64,000 nt of DNA from Halocaridina rubra (Eukaryota; Arthropoda; Malacostraca; Decapoda; Atyidae), in assembly GCA_037179515.1 (NCBI GenBank), contig JAXCGZ010004146.1, positions 1-64,000 of the forward strand, read 5' to 3'. Under the pieces are notes generated by a model. The model was given only the letters and a program-made list of their open reading frames with translations. It searched no databases and was not told the DNA's origin. Positions 11,334 to 27,359 of the stretch are shown in pieces; the stretch's first letter is position 1; each line of letters begins with the position of its first letter. A program made the translations under genes and the position numbers.

Positions 11334-12798
11334 TCAGGCAAATGTTTCTTCCAATTCCCTGGTTGTGATTCTCTTTGGCTCTGGACATGGTAGTTCTTCC
11401 TCCTCTTCACTCATCTGCTTCTCTAGTTGAATGAGGTTCTCAGCAGATAACTCCTCGCCATGAGATGCCAATAGGTCTTTTACGTCATCAACCTCCACCT
11501 CCAACTTGAGTTCCTTAATCAGGGCTACTACGTTATTGGTTACAGCCTCATCTGTCTCCTCAAAGCTTTGGAAGTCATTCACAAAATAGGGGCATGCAGT
11601 CTTCCATACCCCATTCAAGTTTGTTTGCCTCACTTCCTCCTAAGCATCAGCAATATTCTTCACAGCATGAAGAATATTGTATGACTTCCAGAAGTCCTTG
11701 AGAGACAAGTTCTCATTCTTTTCAATTGCCCTGAGAGCCATACCGATTGTCCTTCGGAAGTAGTAGGCCTTGGAAGAGGCAATGACCCCCTGATTCTTTG
11801 GCTGTAACAGGGCAGTGGTATTAGGTGGAAGGTAAACCACCTTGACATTAGGATGAAAGTCATCCAAATTAGCAGGGTGACCTGGGGCATTGTCCAAGAT
11901 TAGCAACACCTTAAAGGGCTGACTTTACCTCTCTGCTTATGGTACAAAATGAGTGCTAAACCAATCCTCAAATATTTGAAGGGTTATCCAAGCCTTCTTG
12001 TTTGACTTCCAGATGACTGGCAGTTGACCCTTCCAAACGCCCTTGAGTGCCCTTGGGTTTTCTGCCGAATAAACCAACAAGGGGTTCAGCAGCATTGGCC
12101 CCCCAAAAGCAAAATCAGTCTCTCCTTGCTGACTTTATGGCCTGGTGCTGTCTTCTTCTCCTTGGCGATGTATGTACATCTAGGCATGCGCTTCCAGAAT
12201 GAGCCAGACTCATCCACGTTAAATATCTGTTCGGCATGGTCATCCCCCTCCCTTAGTATCATAGCCAAAGCAACAGGAAACCCATTTGCTTCCTCATCAC
12301 CACTAGCAGCTTTGCCTTGCATTCTTATATAATGTAAACTAGCACGAGCCTTAATACAATTAAACCAACCCCGTACTAGCCACAAACTCTTCAATTGCAC
12401 TCCCTTACCCCTTTTCTCTTTTCAAGGTTTCGAACAATATTTTAGCCTCTTCCTGTATAACCATAAGGCTCATTGGGATGCGCAGTTGATTCTGATCATC
12501 AAGCCAAAGCACTAGCGATCTCTCCATCTCGATCATAAGGTGACTACGCTGCCTAGTCATCACAGTGGATGTCACAGGAGTCTAATCTTTCACGTGGTCA
12601 TGGATGTGATCTTTGTCTTTGATGATCGTGGTCAAGGTCATATGGGCTAATACAAGATTACGGCCAATGTTGGTAGTACCTGTACTTTCACTCTTTTCAG
12701 TGCGGTTTACTATTTCAAATTTAATTTCCATGGTGACGGCTTTTCATTTCTTTATTGCACTGCCATCAGAACTATAACCCAACTCGCTTGGGAGGCAT
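11334..12798 (-). pseudogene. TIGD1-like Tigger transposase, broken
   Basis: Tigger transposases cut DNA at TA sites; the family has an N-terminal CENP-B-type DNA-binding region and a DDE_1 catalytic domain. Reading from ATG at 12798, the DNA-binding half is shredded by stops. The catalytic half is clear: FNVDESGSFWKRMP (first Asp), LLILDNAPGHPANL (second Asp) and LPPNTTALLQPKNQGVI, where the usual MD before QG is KN, so the third catalytic Asp is Asn (codon 11793-11795). A C-terminal acidic segment (KQMSEEEEELPCPEPK) follows. Stops and frame changes lie near 12085, 11910 and 11636. It is dead by both frame and active-site loss. Confidence 0.85.
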
Positions 12799-13493
12799 GT
12801 TAATGTCGGTAATGAGCGAAACAAACAAGAGAGCATATCAACACGAGGCACAATATGGCAGGCAATAATAAGCTGAGTGACTCTTCTTCTTCTAATGCTG
12901 TGTGACGCTGTATTGTTACATAACACTCACCAAACTACACCTTGTTCCTTTTTTCCGCGTTTCTTTTTAACCGTGAAATTGCAATAACGCCCCCAAAAAA
13001 TAATAGTAAAAAAAAATACAAAATTGGCGAATAACGCCAATGCAAAAAAAAGTCGAAAAAAATATTTTAATTTTAGTAAAAAATCGATCGCCTCGGAGCA
13101 ACTTTTCCGCATCCTCCTCCTCTTCTACCGCTTAATGCGATCGGATATTATGAAGAAAATTGAAAAAAAGCATTAAGAACTAACAGCAAACATATTTACA
13201 ATATAATATCGTAGGGAAATAGCGTGTGAGGGTGCATCAGCTGATACGGAAGTGTGACAAAATGTATGCATCCTCGTCCTCACTGCCGCCATCAGTGTTG
13301 CCAGAATAGATGAATGAGAGAAGTGATAAATATAAAAAATAGACATGTAAGCTGGTAAGTTATTTCAAGCATCTTAAAGATGAAGTACATTTTTATTTAA
13401 ATTACAGTGTGTAATTCCATCATGTAATTAATATATATCTTAAAATGCACCATACATTTGAAAATAAAAACATCCGCTTTATCTGTCAACCCA

Positions 13494-13840
13494 GGCCACC
13501 ATGCATGTCCCAGTGTAAGCCTGTTGCCAACGGCATAATAGAGTGCATTAATTTGTTTACTGTACAGTAAATCTGTATATCTTTTATACTGTACACTATT
13601 TGCATGTTAATATATAGAACTACAGGTCTATCTGCTCTGTTATGTACTTATAAAATATTTTTACTTATCTTATATCTTTGGTATAGTGTGTCTGGCCACC
13701 ATGCACGTCCCAGTGTAAGCCTGTTGCCAACGGCATAATAGAGTGCATTAATTTCTTTACTGTACAGTAAATCTGTATATCTTTTATACTGTACACTCTT
13801 TGCACGTTAATACAAATAACTACAGGTCTTTCTGCTTTGT
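13494..13840 (+). repeat. ~200-bp direct duplication inside U
   Basis: The block starting GGCCACCATGCA and running through GCATAATAGAGTGCATTAAT and TACTGTACAGTAAATC is present twice, at about 13494 and 13695, with few differences. Confidence 0.8.
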
Positions 13841-14143
13841 TATGTACAGTAATCCCTCACTATTTCACGGTTCACCTATCCCGGATTCAGTGTATCGCGG
13901 ATTTTTTTTGGGCAAAAAAGAAAAAAAAATGTTTTAAGATTATTGTGACACCAGGATGGGCCAAAAAATAAAATAAAACAGACTTTATCAGGTTGTAAAG
14001 AGAAACAGAGATGGAGAGTGTAATGACCTTTCAGATGTGAAGGGATTATAAAAGATGTGTAATGAATATCCAGCTCTTTGCTGCGTTTTGATATACCTCT
14101 GCATTACTTTCATGATGTCTATTCCAATAATTCTGCTTAGATC

Positions 14144-14177
<34 letters not shown>

Positions 14178-14369
14178 CATTGGCAACAATAATTTTCCTT
14201 TGATGATGATTGTGGAGATTATCATCATCATCATCATCATTATTATTATTATTATTAAGGGCTCATCATTGTTTGTACATCTGTTAGTTTATTTACTTTT
14301 AATATCTGTGTAAAGTGCCCCTCCCTAGTCGGCTGGGACAAAGAGAGTGTGGGGGATTGGGTAGAATAG

Positions 14370-14374
14370 AATAT

Positions 14375-14455
<81 letters not shown>
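14370..14455. repeat. (GA)n microsatellite
   Basis: An uninterrupted GA run inside the V element, followed by a TAA run (14456-14480). Confidence 0.95.
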
Positions 14456-14457
<2 letters not shown>

Positions 14458-14658
14458 ATAATAATAATAATAATAATAATACTTTATTTCCATTTCAATA
14501 CAATGGGTATTCGTCAGCCAGGGTAAGCCCCAACCCCCCACTGTGGTGTCCACCCACAGCAGTTCCTGCCAGTAAACAGCTTAAACTCTCGGTCTTGGAC
14601 GGGAACCGATCTTTCGACCTCATGAATGCGAAGCCAGCGCGTTACCACTGTACTAGCC

Positions 14659-14870
<212 letters not shown>

Positions 14871-14944
14871 TCTTTAAGTAACTCTTGTTCATTCAACCAA
14901 AACTACATTATTTATTGTAAAAATAATGGTTTAATTACGAATTC

Positions 14945-14945
<1 letters not shown>

Positions 14946-14982
<37 letters not shown>

Positions 14983-15018
14983 CTCCTTAATCATCATCAA
15001 AGGAAAATTATTGTTGCC

Positions 15019-15056
<38 letters not shown>

Positions 15057-15058
15057 GA
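14946..15058. repeat. Two (TAA)n microsatellites
   Basis: TAA runs at about 14946-14981 and 15021-15056, separated by the sequence that mirrors 14180-14250. Confidence 0.9.
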
Positions 15059-15291
15059 TCTAAGGAGAATTTTTAGAATAGACATCATGAAAGTAATGCA
15101 GAGGTATAGTAAACCCAGCAGAGAGCTGGATATTCATTACACATCTTTTATAATCCCTTCACATCTGACAGGTCATTACACTCTCCATCTCTGTTTCTCT
15201 TTACAGCCTGATAAAGGCCGTTTTATTTTATCATTTTTGGCCTGTCCTGGTGTCATAATCATCTTTAAAAAAGAATAAATAAATAAATAAG

Positions 15292-15423
<132 letters not shown>

Positions 15424-15944
15424 AAAGGTGTTCCTACTTCGCGGAAATTCACCTATCGCGGCCGGTCCCGGAACTGAACCCCCGCGATAAACGAGGGATT
15501 ACTGTACTTATAAAATATGTTTTACTTACCTTACATCTACGGTATAGTGTGTCTATGGACGGTTGTGGAACGAGCTATGCCCTTTATCATTGTTGCCTAT
15601 TGAAAATGACTAGTTTTTTCACGCAATTTTCCATTTACCCATGACTTCTGAGAACCTATCTCCGTGTTATTCTGAGAACTAGGTGTATTTCAAAGAAAAT
15701 CGTATATACGGCTATGTGCTTGGTATTTTTTTGTAGGTTCTTTATAATCCTTCAATATAACCAAATATATAAACAAATAAATAAATAAAGAAATCAGAGA
15801 CAAACTGTTCAACACGTGTGGTTTGACTAAACCGCACCAGTCAGGTAGGTCGATAAATTAATTTATTGATAGTTCATTAATTATTTGTTGGCTTCTGACG
15901 TAATGGTGAAATAACGTAACTGAACAACGATCTACAAGGACCCC

Positions 15945-17605
<1,661 letters not shown>

Positions 17606-17689
<84 letters not shown>
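17606..17689. repeat. (TA)n tract between two Tigger elements
   Basis: About 85 bp of TA, lying between the decayed end of the 16090-17605 element and the end at 17694. Confidence 0.97.
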
Positions 17690-17693
<4 letters not shown>

Positions 17694-17999
17694 CAGTGGT
17701 GACCCCAACCCATGAATTTAATCCTTTCCCAAAACCTATTTGTGGGATGGTTTGTTCGTGGGTTGGATTTGTTTTTCCCATTGAAAAGCATGAAATTCAA
17801 TTAATCCATTCCTAGTCACAATAAATATTCATTTTTAATTTTTTCTAGTGAGTAAAAACATGAAATATAATACAGGTTATATGCATTTTATATGTAAAAG
17901 GAAAATTACGTTAATAATAGAAAGGAATTTTACTCTACTAAAATAAAACATGGTACAGTACTGTATTTACTTTTGTGGATGATTGTTGCTGGCATATTT

Positions 18000-18052
18000 G
18001 GATGGTGGTGGTGGTAGTGGTAGTGGAGGAGGAGGAGGAGGAGGAGGAGACT
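18000..18052 (+). repeat. GGT/GGA purine-rich run
   Basis: GGTGGTGGTGG and then (GGA)n inside the 3' region of the Tigger element. Confidence 0.85.
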
Positions 18053-18203
18053 AATTTTTGGAAGGAGAGTTCCCTTCCATAAAAACGTTATGGAACTCTT
18101 CCGATACAGGCTGTATTTCTAGTGTTTTCTCTCTCTTTTCTCTTTTGGTAGCTGCTTCCCTGCCTACTGGCTAAAGGAAATGATCCAGATAAATTTGTCT
18201 CTT

Positions 18204-19812
18204 TCATATTTGGTATATTTTTCTAAAAATATTCATTGCATTGTCATTTACCTTGTTCATTACTCTATTGCTCACAGTTTTATCTGGGTGATGATTCTCA
18301 ATAAAAGCCTGCACATCTTTCCACTTTCCAAAAATTTCTTTAAATTTTTCAGTTGACACCTTTACCCTTTCATTCCCTTCCTCCACTGACTGCTCCTCTT
18401 GGAGAATCTTCACCTGTTCACGTTGCAATTCAATTAATTAATATTGTGGCAAGTTGATCTTTGTGGTCCTCCACTTCCTCCTCATTGACCTCCAAGTCCA
18501 AACTTTTGCCTGTGGCCACAATTTCATTCACAATTTGAATAGCTAACTCCTGCTTGAAGCCTTCAAAATCTCTATCAGTCACACAACCTGGCCAAAGTTT
18601 CCTTCAGGCGGATATCAACGTGCGTTATGAGACCTCCTTCCATGCTTTCTAAATGAGGCCAGTGCAGTGGAGGATATTAAAGTAGTCTTTCCAGAAATCA
18701 TGAAGGGTCAAATCCTTGCCATTGGTGACCTGGAAACACCTGACAAAAAGACCCTTCGTATACAACTGTTTAAAATTTGAAATTACCTGCTGGTCCATGG
18801 GCTAAAGGAGAGGAGTGGTGTTGGGAGACAGAAATTTGAATTTAATAAAGTCGTACTGTATAGCAAGATCTTCTTCCACACCTGGAGAATGGGCAGGAGC
18901 ATTATCCATTATGAGGAGACACTTAAGAGGCAAAGCATTTTCCTCAAGATATTTCTTCACTGCTGGCGCAAACACTTCAATCAACCACTCTAGGAATGAA
19001 ATCGGCGTGATCCAAGCCTTTTGGATTTGACCTCCACATTACTGGAAGGCTAGCCTCCAACATGTTATTGCGCTTAAAAACACGCGGATTTTCTAAGTGG
19101 TAAACTGAAAGAGGCTTGATTTTACAGTCCACACTACTGTTAGCGCATAATTAAAGTGTAAGCTTGTATTTCATTGGTTTGTAGCCAGGCAGTGACTTCT
19201 GCTCTTAGGTTATATAGGGTCTTTCAGGCATTTTCTGCCAAAAGTGTCCCATTTCATCACAGTTGCAAACTTGTTGCGGGATATAGCCTTCACACGCGAT
19301 AAAATTAGCGAATTCCTTCACTAAAGAATCCGCTGCCTTTTGGTTGGAACTAGCCTCCTCTATGAATCCCAGTTCGTTGACAAAAGTGTTCAAAGCAGCT
19401 TCTGCTGGCTTTAAATTCGTCAACTTAAGCACCACTAGACCTCGGAGAGTTCGCTACTAAATCTTAGTGGATTTGCAAAGCTTTAGCGAATATTATGGCC
19501 TCGCTAATACTATCTCCAATTATCTATTTTTCGTTTATCCACACCGACAATAACTTTTCTACCTCTTGTATTAACTGTGACCATTTTTCGTTAATACATT
19601 TACTCCTTTAGCCATGTAAGCCGCCTTATAGATCTCTTTAATCTTTAAAATAGTACAGATAGACGATTTCGCCATGATATACTGTGTGGCGTGATCAGAC
19701 ACACGAACGCCATATTCATACTTAGAAATTATTTCTTTCTTCGTTTCAACTGTTATGCGTCTAGGGTGTTTGACACCACTGTCCTAACGCTTTTAACTTT
19801 CTTAGGAGCCAT
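18204..19812 (-). pseudogene. Tigger transposase (second family), broken
   Basis: The ATG at 19812 gives MAPKKVKSV, then a frameshift. A psq/CENP-B-like start is visible in another frame (RRITVETKKEIISKYEYGV). The catalytic domain shows QVCNCDEMGHFWQKMPERP (first Asp), CLLIMDNAPAHSPGV (second Asp) and SPNTTPLL, then a CAG to TAG stop followed by PMDQQVISNFKQLY, so the third Asp codon is kept. A C-terminal helical tail (KEIFGKWKDVQAFIENHHP, NAMNIFRKIYQ) ends at 18204. At least three frame breaks make it dead. It is distinct from the TIGD1-like copy at 11334-12798. Confidence 0.85.
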
Positions 19813-20019
19813 AATAAGGGCTATGTGAAAGGCAAAACAATGGAAAATAATGCAAAAACTATGAACAGATCACGAACGAACTACACAGCGTGGGCACCAA
19901 TGCAGACCTGAGAGCTGGCCGACAAGTGTGTTCGTGGGTTGGTCTTTGTTCGTGATTTGGGGTCAATATTTTTAAAAATTTTGTTTGTGGGAACAGGCAT
20001 TCATGGGTTGGGGTCACCA

Positions 20020-20022
<3 letters not shown>

Positions 20023-20111
<89 letters not shown>
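20023..20111. repeat. (TA)n tract right of the 2.33-kb Tigger
   Basis: About 90 bp of TA beginning directly at the TIR end. Confidence 0.97.
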
Positions 20112-20115
<4 letters not shown>

Positions 20116-20227
20116 GTCTTGTTATTTCATCGTACCATTTTTTATTAACGGAGACAAATGTGTGGGACATAAGAAAATTTATTATCCACATAAGACACAG
20201 CTATTCATAGTGATATTTCTATTTCAG

Positions 20228-20295
20228 ACGAAGATTAAAGCGATTAAAAAGGGAACTTGCTGTTGTTCAGTATACTGCCAATCCTACTGCAACAG
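20228..20295 (+). CDS. Candidate host exon 1 (68 nt)
   Basis: The segment follows TTTCTATTTCAG and is followed by GTTAGT, a plausible acceptor and donor. It is open in the frame reading RRLKRLKRELAVVQYTANPT plus two codons, taking one nucleotide from the preceding intron phase and leaving one G at the end. That trailing G is exactly what the next candidate exon (24250) needs. The peptide is basic, with a short coiled-coil-like start. I do not recognise the protein. No upstream exon is visible because transposons fill the sequence to the left. Confidence 0.5.
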
Positions 20296-20848
20296 GTTAG
20301 TCATGTACTTTCTGTAACCTTTGTGAATATAATTTGATATATTAACAAAATTATTGCAAGGTTGTGTTGGTATGCTAATTGGGTATCTCTGTTTTTGCTC
20401 ATATATTGTTTTGAATATTTTTCTTTGTAATCCTTTCTTGTTCCTGTATTTAGTGAAACAGGATGTTGAGTTTTTGTGCTTGAACTTATTTTTTTTTATT
20501 TTTAATGTTTCTTGTAATTAAGAGAGAAATTAGATTTAGAAAGATTTGGTTTTAGGAATAATTTTTCATGAATGTTTTTATGGATGAATATATATATGAT
20601 ACATTTTATACAAACGGTGTTATTGTAGTATCCATGAAAAATCAAGTTTCATTCCATGCATTAAAACCTCTTCTTTAGTGGTAATGTTTGTTAAGAGGAA
20701 AGATGTAATATAGCATAATATAACTTTTTTTTTTCTAAAGTGTTGTAAAAATTTTTGTTCCAAGTATGTCCCCATTTTTTCTCACTACAGGTTTTGACAC
20801 ACAGTATATTTATGTTATTAATATTAAAGAATAGAGTCGTGTTCATTG
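20296..20848 (+). other. Candidate intron sequence
   Basis: AT-rich sequence with T runs and no coding signal or recognised repeat. Confidence 0.5.
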
Positions 20849-20856
20849 CTATAACC

Positions 20857-21143
20857 CAAGGGTTCTCAAACTTTTTCTCATTAAGTACTTCCCGAGCTAT
20901 AAAACCAACTATCCGTACCCCCAGTAATCTGACACCAAATATGGAATTGTAATATAGTAAGACTAATTCAGTATACATTGGTACTGTAGTGGATATCAAG
21001 AAATTATTTAAATTATAATGACTTTATTAAGCAGTAGCATCGACATCACTAGGAATTTAGAATGAATCTGAAAAATTTCTGTTTAAAATACTCTTTCCTG
21101 AGCCATCTAAGTATCCTTGTGCATCCCAGTTTGAGAACCAGTG
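20857..21143. mobile_element. hAT-like MITE
   Basis: 287 bp with inverted ends CAAGGGTTCTCAAACT and (complement) CACTGGTTCTCAAACT. The flanking 8-mers CTATAACC and CTCTAAGC match at six of eight positions, fitting the 8-bp target duplication of hAT elements. It has no coding capacity. Confidence 0.8.
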
Positions 21144-21151
21144 CTCTAAGC

Positions 21152-23064
21152 AGAGCTTTCAGAATGTCATTATTTCTTGACCCATACACAGTCATTTGTT
21201 TTCAGTACTTTGGAGACCAGTTATATTTCCATTATACTGCACTTTAGCAGTGCTTCTTCAATATCATTTCCCTAAGTTTACCTGTTGAAACAAATAAGAT
21301 TCATTGTCTAATCCCTTTGTAATCACATGCTTGGTGTCAATTTAGAGGTAATCACTTGCCAGGTGCTCTAAGCTTGCAGTTTTTTAACTCATTAACTATT
21401 AATGTACATTCCATTAATACCAGATTTTTTATTTATTTATCTAGCTTCACTAACCCAAGCTTCTTTTTTTTGTGATACTCGGCACTTGCAATCATTCTTC
21501 TTCATGATGGCATGGTACATTTAGGTTGAGATGAATTATTACTAGGTAAATGGTATGAGAAACTGTTATACAAGGTTCCCATTATTTTTCATCTCAAAGG
21601 ATAGTATACATATTTTTGGTAATGTAGCTGTATTGTAATGTTCATTAAAATTATCTTATGCTATTTCTTCCTTTGTAATCATATGACAAGTGTTATTGTA
21701 TTTGATTTGGTACATTTTAGTAGTTGATTGCTGATATTTCACACTTTTTCTGGAAACCTACTTGTGATTTGTCGCTGTCAGGAATAACTTTCATAATACA
21801 GAGTTTCCATTGATTTTAATTTCATAACGGCATACTGTCTTGCACATTCTCTAATACTGTATATGATCACTGCTCTCATAGTCGGACCAAAAAATTATTC
21901 TAGCATGAAGTACGTTATATTTTCATATATATATTTATCTAATTAAATGCTTGTTTCTTATATATTTGCTAATTAACAGGTCATTTGTCATTTTCATACT
22001 TATTTGCTAAATGATATATCACTTATCAGTTTATAAATTCATTTGGGATAAAAACTCACTGTAATTATTGATGGTTGAATTATTCTTACATAGTATTCTT
22101 ACCTATTGTTGTAATTTCTTGTTTTTCTTGATTTGCTAATTACGTTTGTGTCTGTTTAGGGTATAACCAATAGGTTTAAGATCTCGTGCATCCTTTCTGC
22201 TCTGCATTTCAGTATTTTTCATTCCTGCATTGTCTATAAATAAAAGTTTAGATGCTAAATGATCTATGTTGCTAATTGAGGCATTTCAATTATTCTTCAG
22301 ATTTTGTGGAAGGCAGACTTGTAAACTTGATTGTCCTTTTATGTTGTCTCATAAGTGGAATATCTTCGTATAGTTTCAGAACTTGTTGTCATGGCCTGAA
22401 AAACTTACCAAGCATTGGTATAATTGTTACATCTAAAACTCCTTTGAATATCCATTTCTCAATTTCGGAAAAATTATTTTGAGAAGAAAGTAAAATCCAA
22501 GAGCTTCAAGTTCATTCATAATTAGCTAAAATGTAATATCTTAACTAATTTAGTGTTATACCTCGTATGGAAATTTGCAATGAAATCTTCATTTCATATG
22601 TATAAGTATTGTTTGAGAGTGGTTTTGGTTTCTCCAGCTAATCTAACATTGATGAAATAAGTACTGTATGTCTTTTTCCAGGAGTACTTTTACGCAAGAC
22701 TCTTAACTGTGATGTAGAAAAAAAAAATCTTTGATATATTTTTACAGTTCCGATATAATTTTTGTCAACACGATTGTGATGCAGGCAGTGTTGTCACAAC
22801 TGAACATAAAGGGGAATAATATAATATGTCCAATTTCACCTGTTTCGTTGTTTTTTTTCTCTGATAAGACTGAAAAATATTAGGGTGGAGCGCATTGCCA
22901 ACTCTTTGCACTTTTATCCAATTTCGATAGCATTATTGTCGGGAAGTAAATACAAATGATGTATTTTTTCTCCCCAACCACCATGGCTGCTAAGACTCAG
23001 TGATTAAATTAAATTTTAAACCAGTTCTTCATTCTGTTTTTCAGGCCATGACTATACTTTAAGT

Positions 23065-23154
<90 letters not shown>

Positions 23155-24249
23155 TTGTGACTTATTTATACCTTAATGCAACTTTCTCATCGTACACTAT
23201 TTTTGTTGAACCCATGGATTTTTCTAAATTCTGAAGTCCTTTATTCCCTAATTTCCCATTCATCGTTATAAAGCTGCACAGGATTTTTCGCAAATGCGTA
23301 CTTCTGTGGTTCCTTAATCTCCCCATTTGCTTTATTTTCATATTTTGATAAACTTCATATTAGATATTCCAGTGCTGCAAAATATTGTGATTATTTTGTT
23401 ACCATTTTCTCACCGTTTTGCTGAAGTTTATCTGGGAAGTTTCCAGTCTGTTGTATATATCTGTGGTTCTTTATGTCTTTCTTTTATTTTCTTACTATAT
23501 TGCTGAAATTGGATGGAATTTCCCCTGCCAGTAAATCCAATTGCTCCCCCCTCCTAATATTTGTTGCATATATTGCAACTTCATAGAGAATTTTTCCCCT
23601 AATGATGCAAAAGGTTCTCATTCATATTTCTCATTTTTTTTTTAAATGAAGCTCTTCAGTTTCATACTAGCTGTGTATCTTTATTTCCCCCAAGTTTTGA
23701 ACACTATGTTGCTAATTTTCTACAGTATTATAGCAATCTTTTTCTAAAATCTTTTGTTAACTAAATCATTGAAGTACTGTATTATTCCTTTATGTTGCTG
23801 AATTCAACTAATCTCTTCCCAGTCTTTTCTGTATTTTGGTGAATTTTGTATGGGATTTTTGCCCCCCACTCATTGTTGCTAAATTCTCTGGATCCTTTTT
23901 ATCCTCCCTTCTAATTATCTTCATGATACAGCTAAGCTTTTTACAGGATTTTTCCCACTCTTGCGTAATACTGTATAGCATATAAAGATACACGGCTAAC
24001 TAATTTTTTTGTTTAAGCAGAGGAAATGTTATTTTTTAAAGTATATAAATAAAAATTATGAATTTATTTAAATTTTGAAGTAAAAAGAGTTTGAGATAAT
24101 TAAGGAGTCATGAAAAAAGCTCAAACATTGTATTGCAATTCTGGGGGAAATTACTGTCTCCAATGATAGGAAGTTGTTGTGTCATTGTTGCTTAATTTGT
24201 CAATTTCTGTTCTCCATTCTCTCTTCCTGCACGCTTACCAAATATCTAG
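21152..24249 (+). other. Candidate intron sequence, mostly unique
   Basis: AT-rich, T-biased sequence with no long open frame and no recognised transposon. Scattered GCTAATTAA / TTGCTAAATGA-type motifs recur loosely at 21960-22260 and 23800-23900. A TA tract sits at 23068-23151. Short open frames here look random. Confidence 0.5.
23068..23151. repeat. (TA)n tract without obvious transposon end
   Basis: About 84 bp of TA with ordinary sequence on both sides (CTTATATA / TATCACTTG). It is one of the few tracts not abutting a Tigger end. Confidence 0.97.
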
Positions 24250-24321
24250 AACGCCCCAAGAACATTGAAACCAAAGAAAATACCAAACTGCGGGCGACCA
24301 ATAGACTCTCTCAGAAGTCTG
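24250..24321 (+). CDS. Candidate host exon 2 (72 nt)
   Basis: It is preceded by a long pyrimidine-rich stretch (CTCCATTCTCTCTTCC) and an AG at 24248-24249, and followed by GTAAGC, a strong donor. With the G left by the exon at 20228-20295 it reads E, then [18 protein letters not shown] and LSQKS, again leaving one G, so it is a phase 1/1 exon. Composition is polar and charged, typical of a disordered linker. The protein is not recognised. Confidence 0.55.
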
Positions 24322-24356
24322 GTAAGCTGTCGTTTTAAGTGTTATGCAAATATCTT

Positions 24357-24505
<149 letters not shown>

Positions 24506-24542
24506 CAAATAGCACATTACCATATGTGAAAACACGAATCAT

Positions 24543-24625
24543 TTTTACCCCGACTGGGACTTGAACCTGGGACTTATAATTACTAAGTCAAGGAGCTACC
24601 AACTACATCACAGAAGGTATAAAAG
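24543..24625 (-). other. tRNA-like core, unit 1
   Basis: On the minus strand it contains an A-box-like TGTAGTTGGTAGC and a B-box-like GTTCAAGTCCC with normal spacing. The anticodon arm does not pair properly, so it is a tRNA-derived repeat and not a functional tRNA gene. Confidence 0.65.
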
Positions 24626-24816
24626 GGAAACAGACCTTGCAGCATATATGTGCTATACTAGGAATGAATGCATTTGTCTGAATGCCACTATGTTCATATT
24701 ACAGTTTCCCCCAACTTTACTCGTGGTTCGTTTTTGCTTTTAATTCAACTCCCAATCTCATTCGGGACCAACAATAACCAAATAAGCACCTTACCGTATG
24801 TGTAAACATAATTAAT

Positions 24817-24898
24817 TTTTACCACGACCGGGACTTGAACCTGGGACTTATAATTACTAAGCCAAGACGGTACCAACTACACCACAGAAGGCCTAAAA
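24817..24898 (-). other. tRNA-like core, unit 2
   Basis: The same A and B boxes as unit 1, 274 bp on, with several substitutions. Confidence 0.65.
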
Positions 24899-25089
24899 GG
24901 AAATAGACCTTACAGCTTATAGCTGCTATACTAGGAATGAACTCATTCTATCTGAATGCCACTGTTTATATTACAGTTTCCCACCAACTCACTCATGGTT
25001 TCGTTTTTGCATTTAATTCAACTCCCAGTCTTATTCGGGACCAACAATAACCAAATAAGCACATCACCATATGTGAAAGCATGAATCAT

Positions 25090-25168
25090 TTTTACCCCAA
25101 CCGGAACTTGAACCTGGGACTTATAATTACTAAGCCAAGGCACTACCATCTACACAGAAGGTCTAAAA
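25090..25168 (-). other. tRNA-like core, unit 3
   Basis: Same arrangement; a few bases of the A-box region are missing (CATCTACACAGAAGG), so this core is degenerate. Confidence 0.6.
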
Positions 25169-25363
25169 GGGAAACAGACTGTACAGCTTATATCTGCTAT
25201 ACTAGGAATGAACGCATTTTATCTGAATGCCACTATGTTCATATTACAGTTTCCCACAACCTCACTCGTGGTTTCATTTTCGCATTTAATTCAACTCCCA
25301 ATTTCATTTGGGACCAACAATAACCAAATAAGCACATTACCATATGTGAAAACATGAATCATT

Positions 25364-25412
25364 TTTACCCCAACCTTGACTTGAACCTGGGACTTATGAT
25401 CACTAAGCCATG
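25364..25412 (-). other. tRNA-like core, unit 4 (half, at the palindrome centre)
   Basis: Only the B-box half survives before the orientation flips near 25412. Confidence 0.6.
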
Positions 25413-25593
25413 TGGTAATGTGCTTATTTGGTTATTTTTGGTCCTGAATGAGATTGGGAGTTGAATTAAATGCGAAAACGAAACCACGAGCGAGGTTGGG
25501 GGAAACTGTAATATGAACATAGTGGCATTCAGATAGAACGCGTTCATTCCTAGTATAGCAGATATAAGCTGTAAGGTCTGTTTCCCTTTTAGA

Positions 25594-25668
25594 CCTTCTG
25601 TGGTGTGGTTTGTAGCGCCTTGGCTTTATAATTATAAGTCCCATGTTCAAGTCCCTTTCGGGGTAAAA
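25594..25668 (+). other. tRNA-like core, unit 5
   Basis: Plus-strand unit with TGTGGTTTGTAGCGCC (A-box region) and GTTCAAGTCCC. Confidence 0.65.
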
Positions 25669-25867
25669 ATGATTCATGTTTTCACATATGGTAATGTGCT
25701 TTATTGATTTTTGTTGGTCCCAAATGAAACTGGACGTTGAAGTAAATGCGAAAATGAAACCACAAGTGAGGTTTAGGGAAACTGTAATATGAACATAGTG
25801 GCATTTATATAGAATGCGATCATTCCTAGTATAGCAGATATAATCTGTAAGGTATGTTTCTTGTTTA

Positions 25868-25941
25868 GACCTTCTGTGGCGTAGTTGGTAGCGCCATGGC
25901 TTAGTAATTATAAGTCCCAGGTTTAAGTCCCGGTTGAGGTA
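25868..25941 (+). other. tRNA-like core, unit 6
   Basis: Plus-strand unit, GTAGTTGGTAGCGCC and GGTTTAAGTCCC; the B box has one change. Confidence 0.65.
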
Positions 25942-26145
25942 AAAATTATTCATGTTTTCACGTATGGTAATGTGCTTATTTGGTTATTGTTGGTCCTGAA
26001 TGAGACTGGGAGTTGAATTAAATGCGAAAATGAAACCACGAGTGAGGTTGGGGGAATGTGTGATATGAACATAGTGGCATTCAGATAGAATGCGTTCATT
26101 CCTAGTATAGCAGATATAAGCTGTAAGGTCTGTTTCCCTTTTAGA

Positions 26146-26217
26146 CCTTTTATGGTGTAGTTGTTAGCGCCTTGGCTTAGTAATTATAAGTCCCAAGTTC
26201 AAATCCTGGTCGGGGTA
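26146..26217 (+). other. tRNA-like core, unit 7
   Basis: Plus-strand unit that runs straight into the next TA tract after TCGGGGTAAG. Confidence 0.65.
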
Positions 26218-26379
<162 letters not shown>

Positions 26380-26394
26380 GCTCACACACACACA

Positions 26395-27359
<965 letters not shown>

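Larger units (their letters stand above)
17694..20022 (-). mobile_element. Tigger element with perfect 24-bp TIRs
   Basis: A 2.33-kb element with identical inverted ends beginning CAGTGGTGACCCCAACC (17694) and ending in the complement at 20022. Both ends abut TA tracts, as if it had inserted into a pre-existing TA microsatellite. Subterminal GTTCGTGGGTTGG motifs recur near both ends (about 17755 and 19928). It carries a broken transposase on the minus strand. Confidence 0.92.

Noticed and set aside
22276..22482. Exon starting after ATTATTCTTCAG at 22302
   Set aside because: The acceptor-like sequence is good, but no donor at a compatible phase follows before in-frame stops, and it does not fit between the candidate exons at 20228 and 24250.
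24543..26217. Seven tRNA genes
   Set aside because: A and B boxes are present, but the anticodon arm does not fold and the units are 273-bp repeats with a shared non-tRNA body, so they are tRNA-derived repeats.
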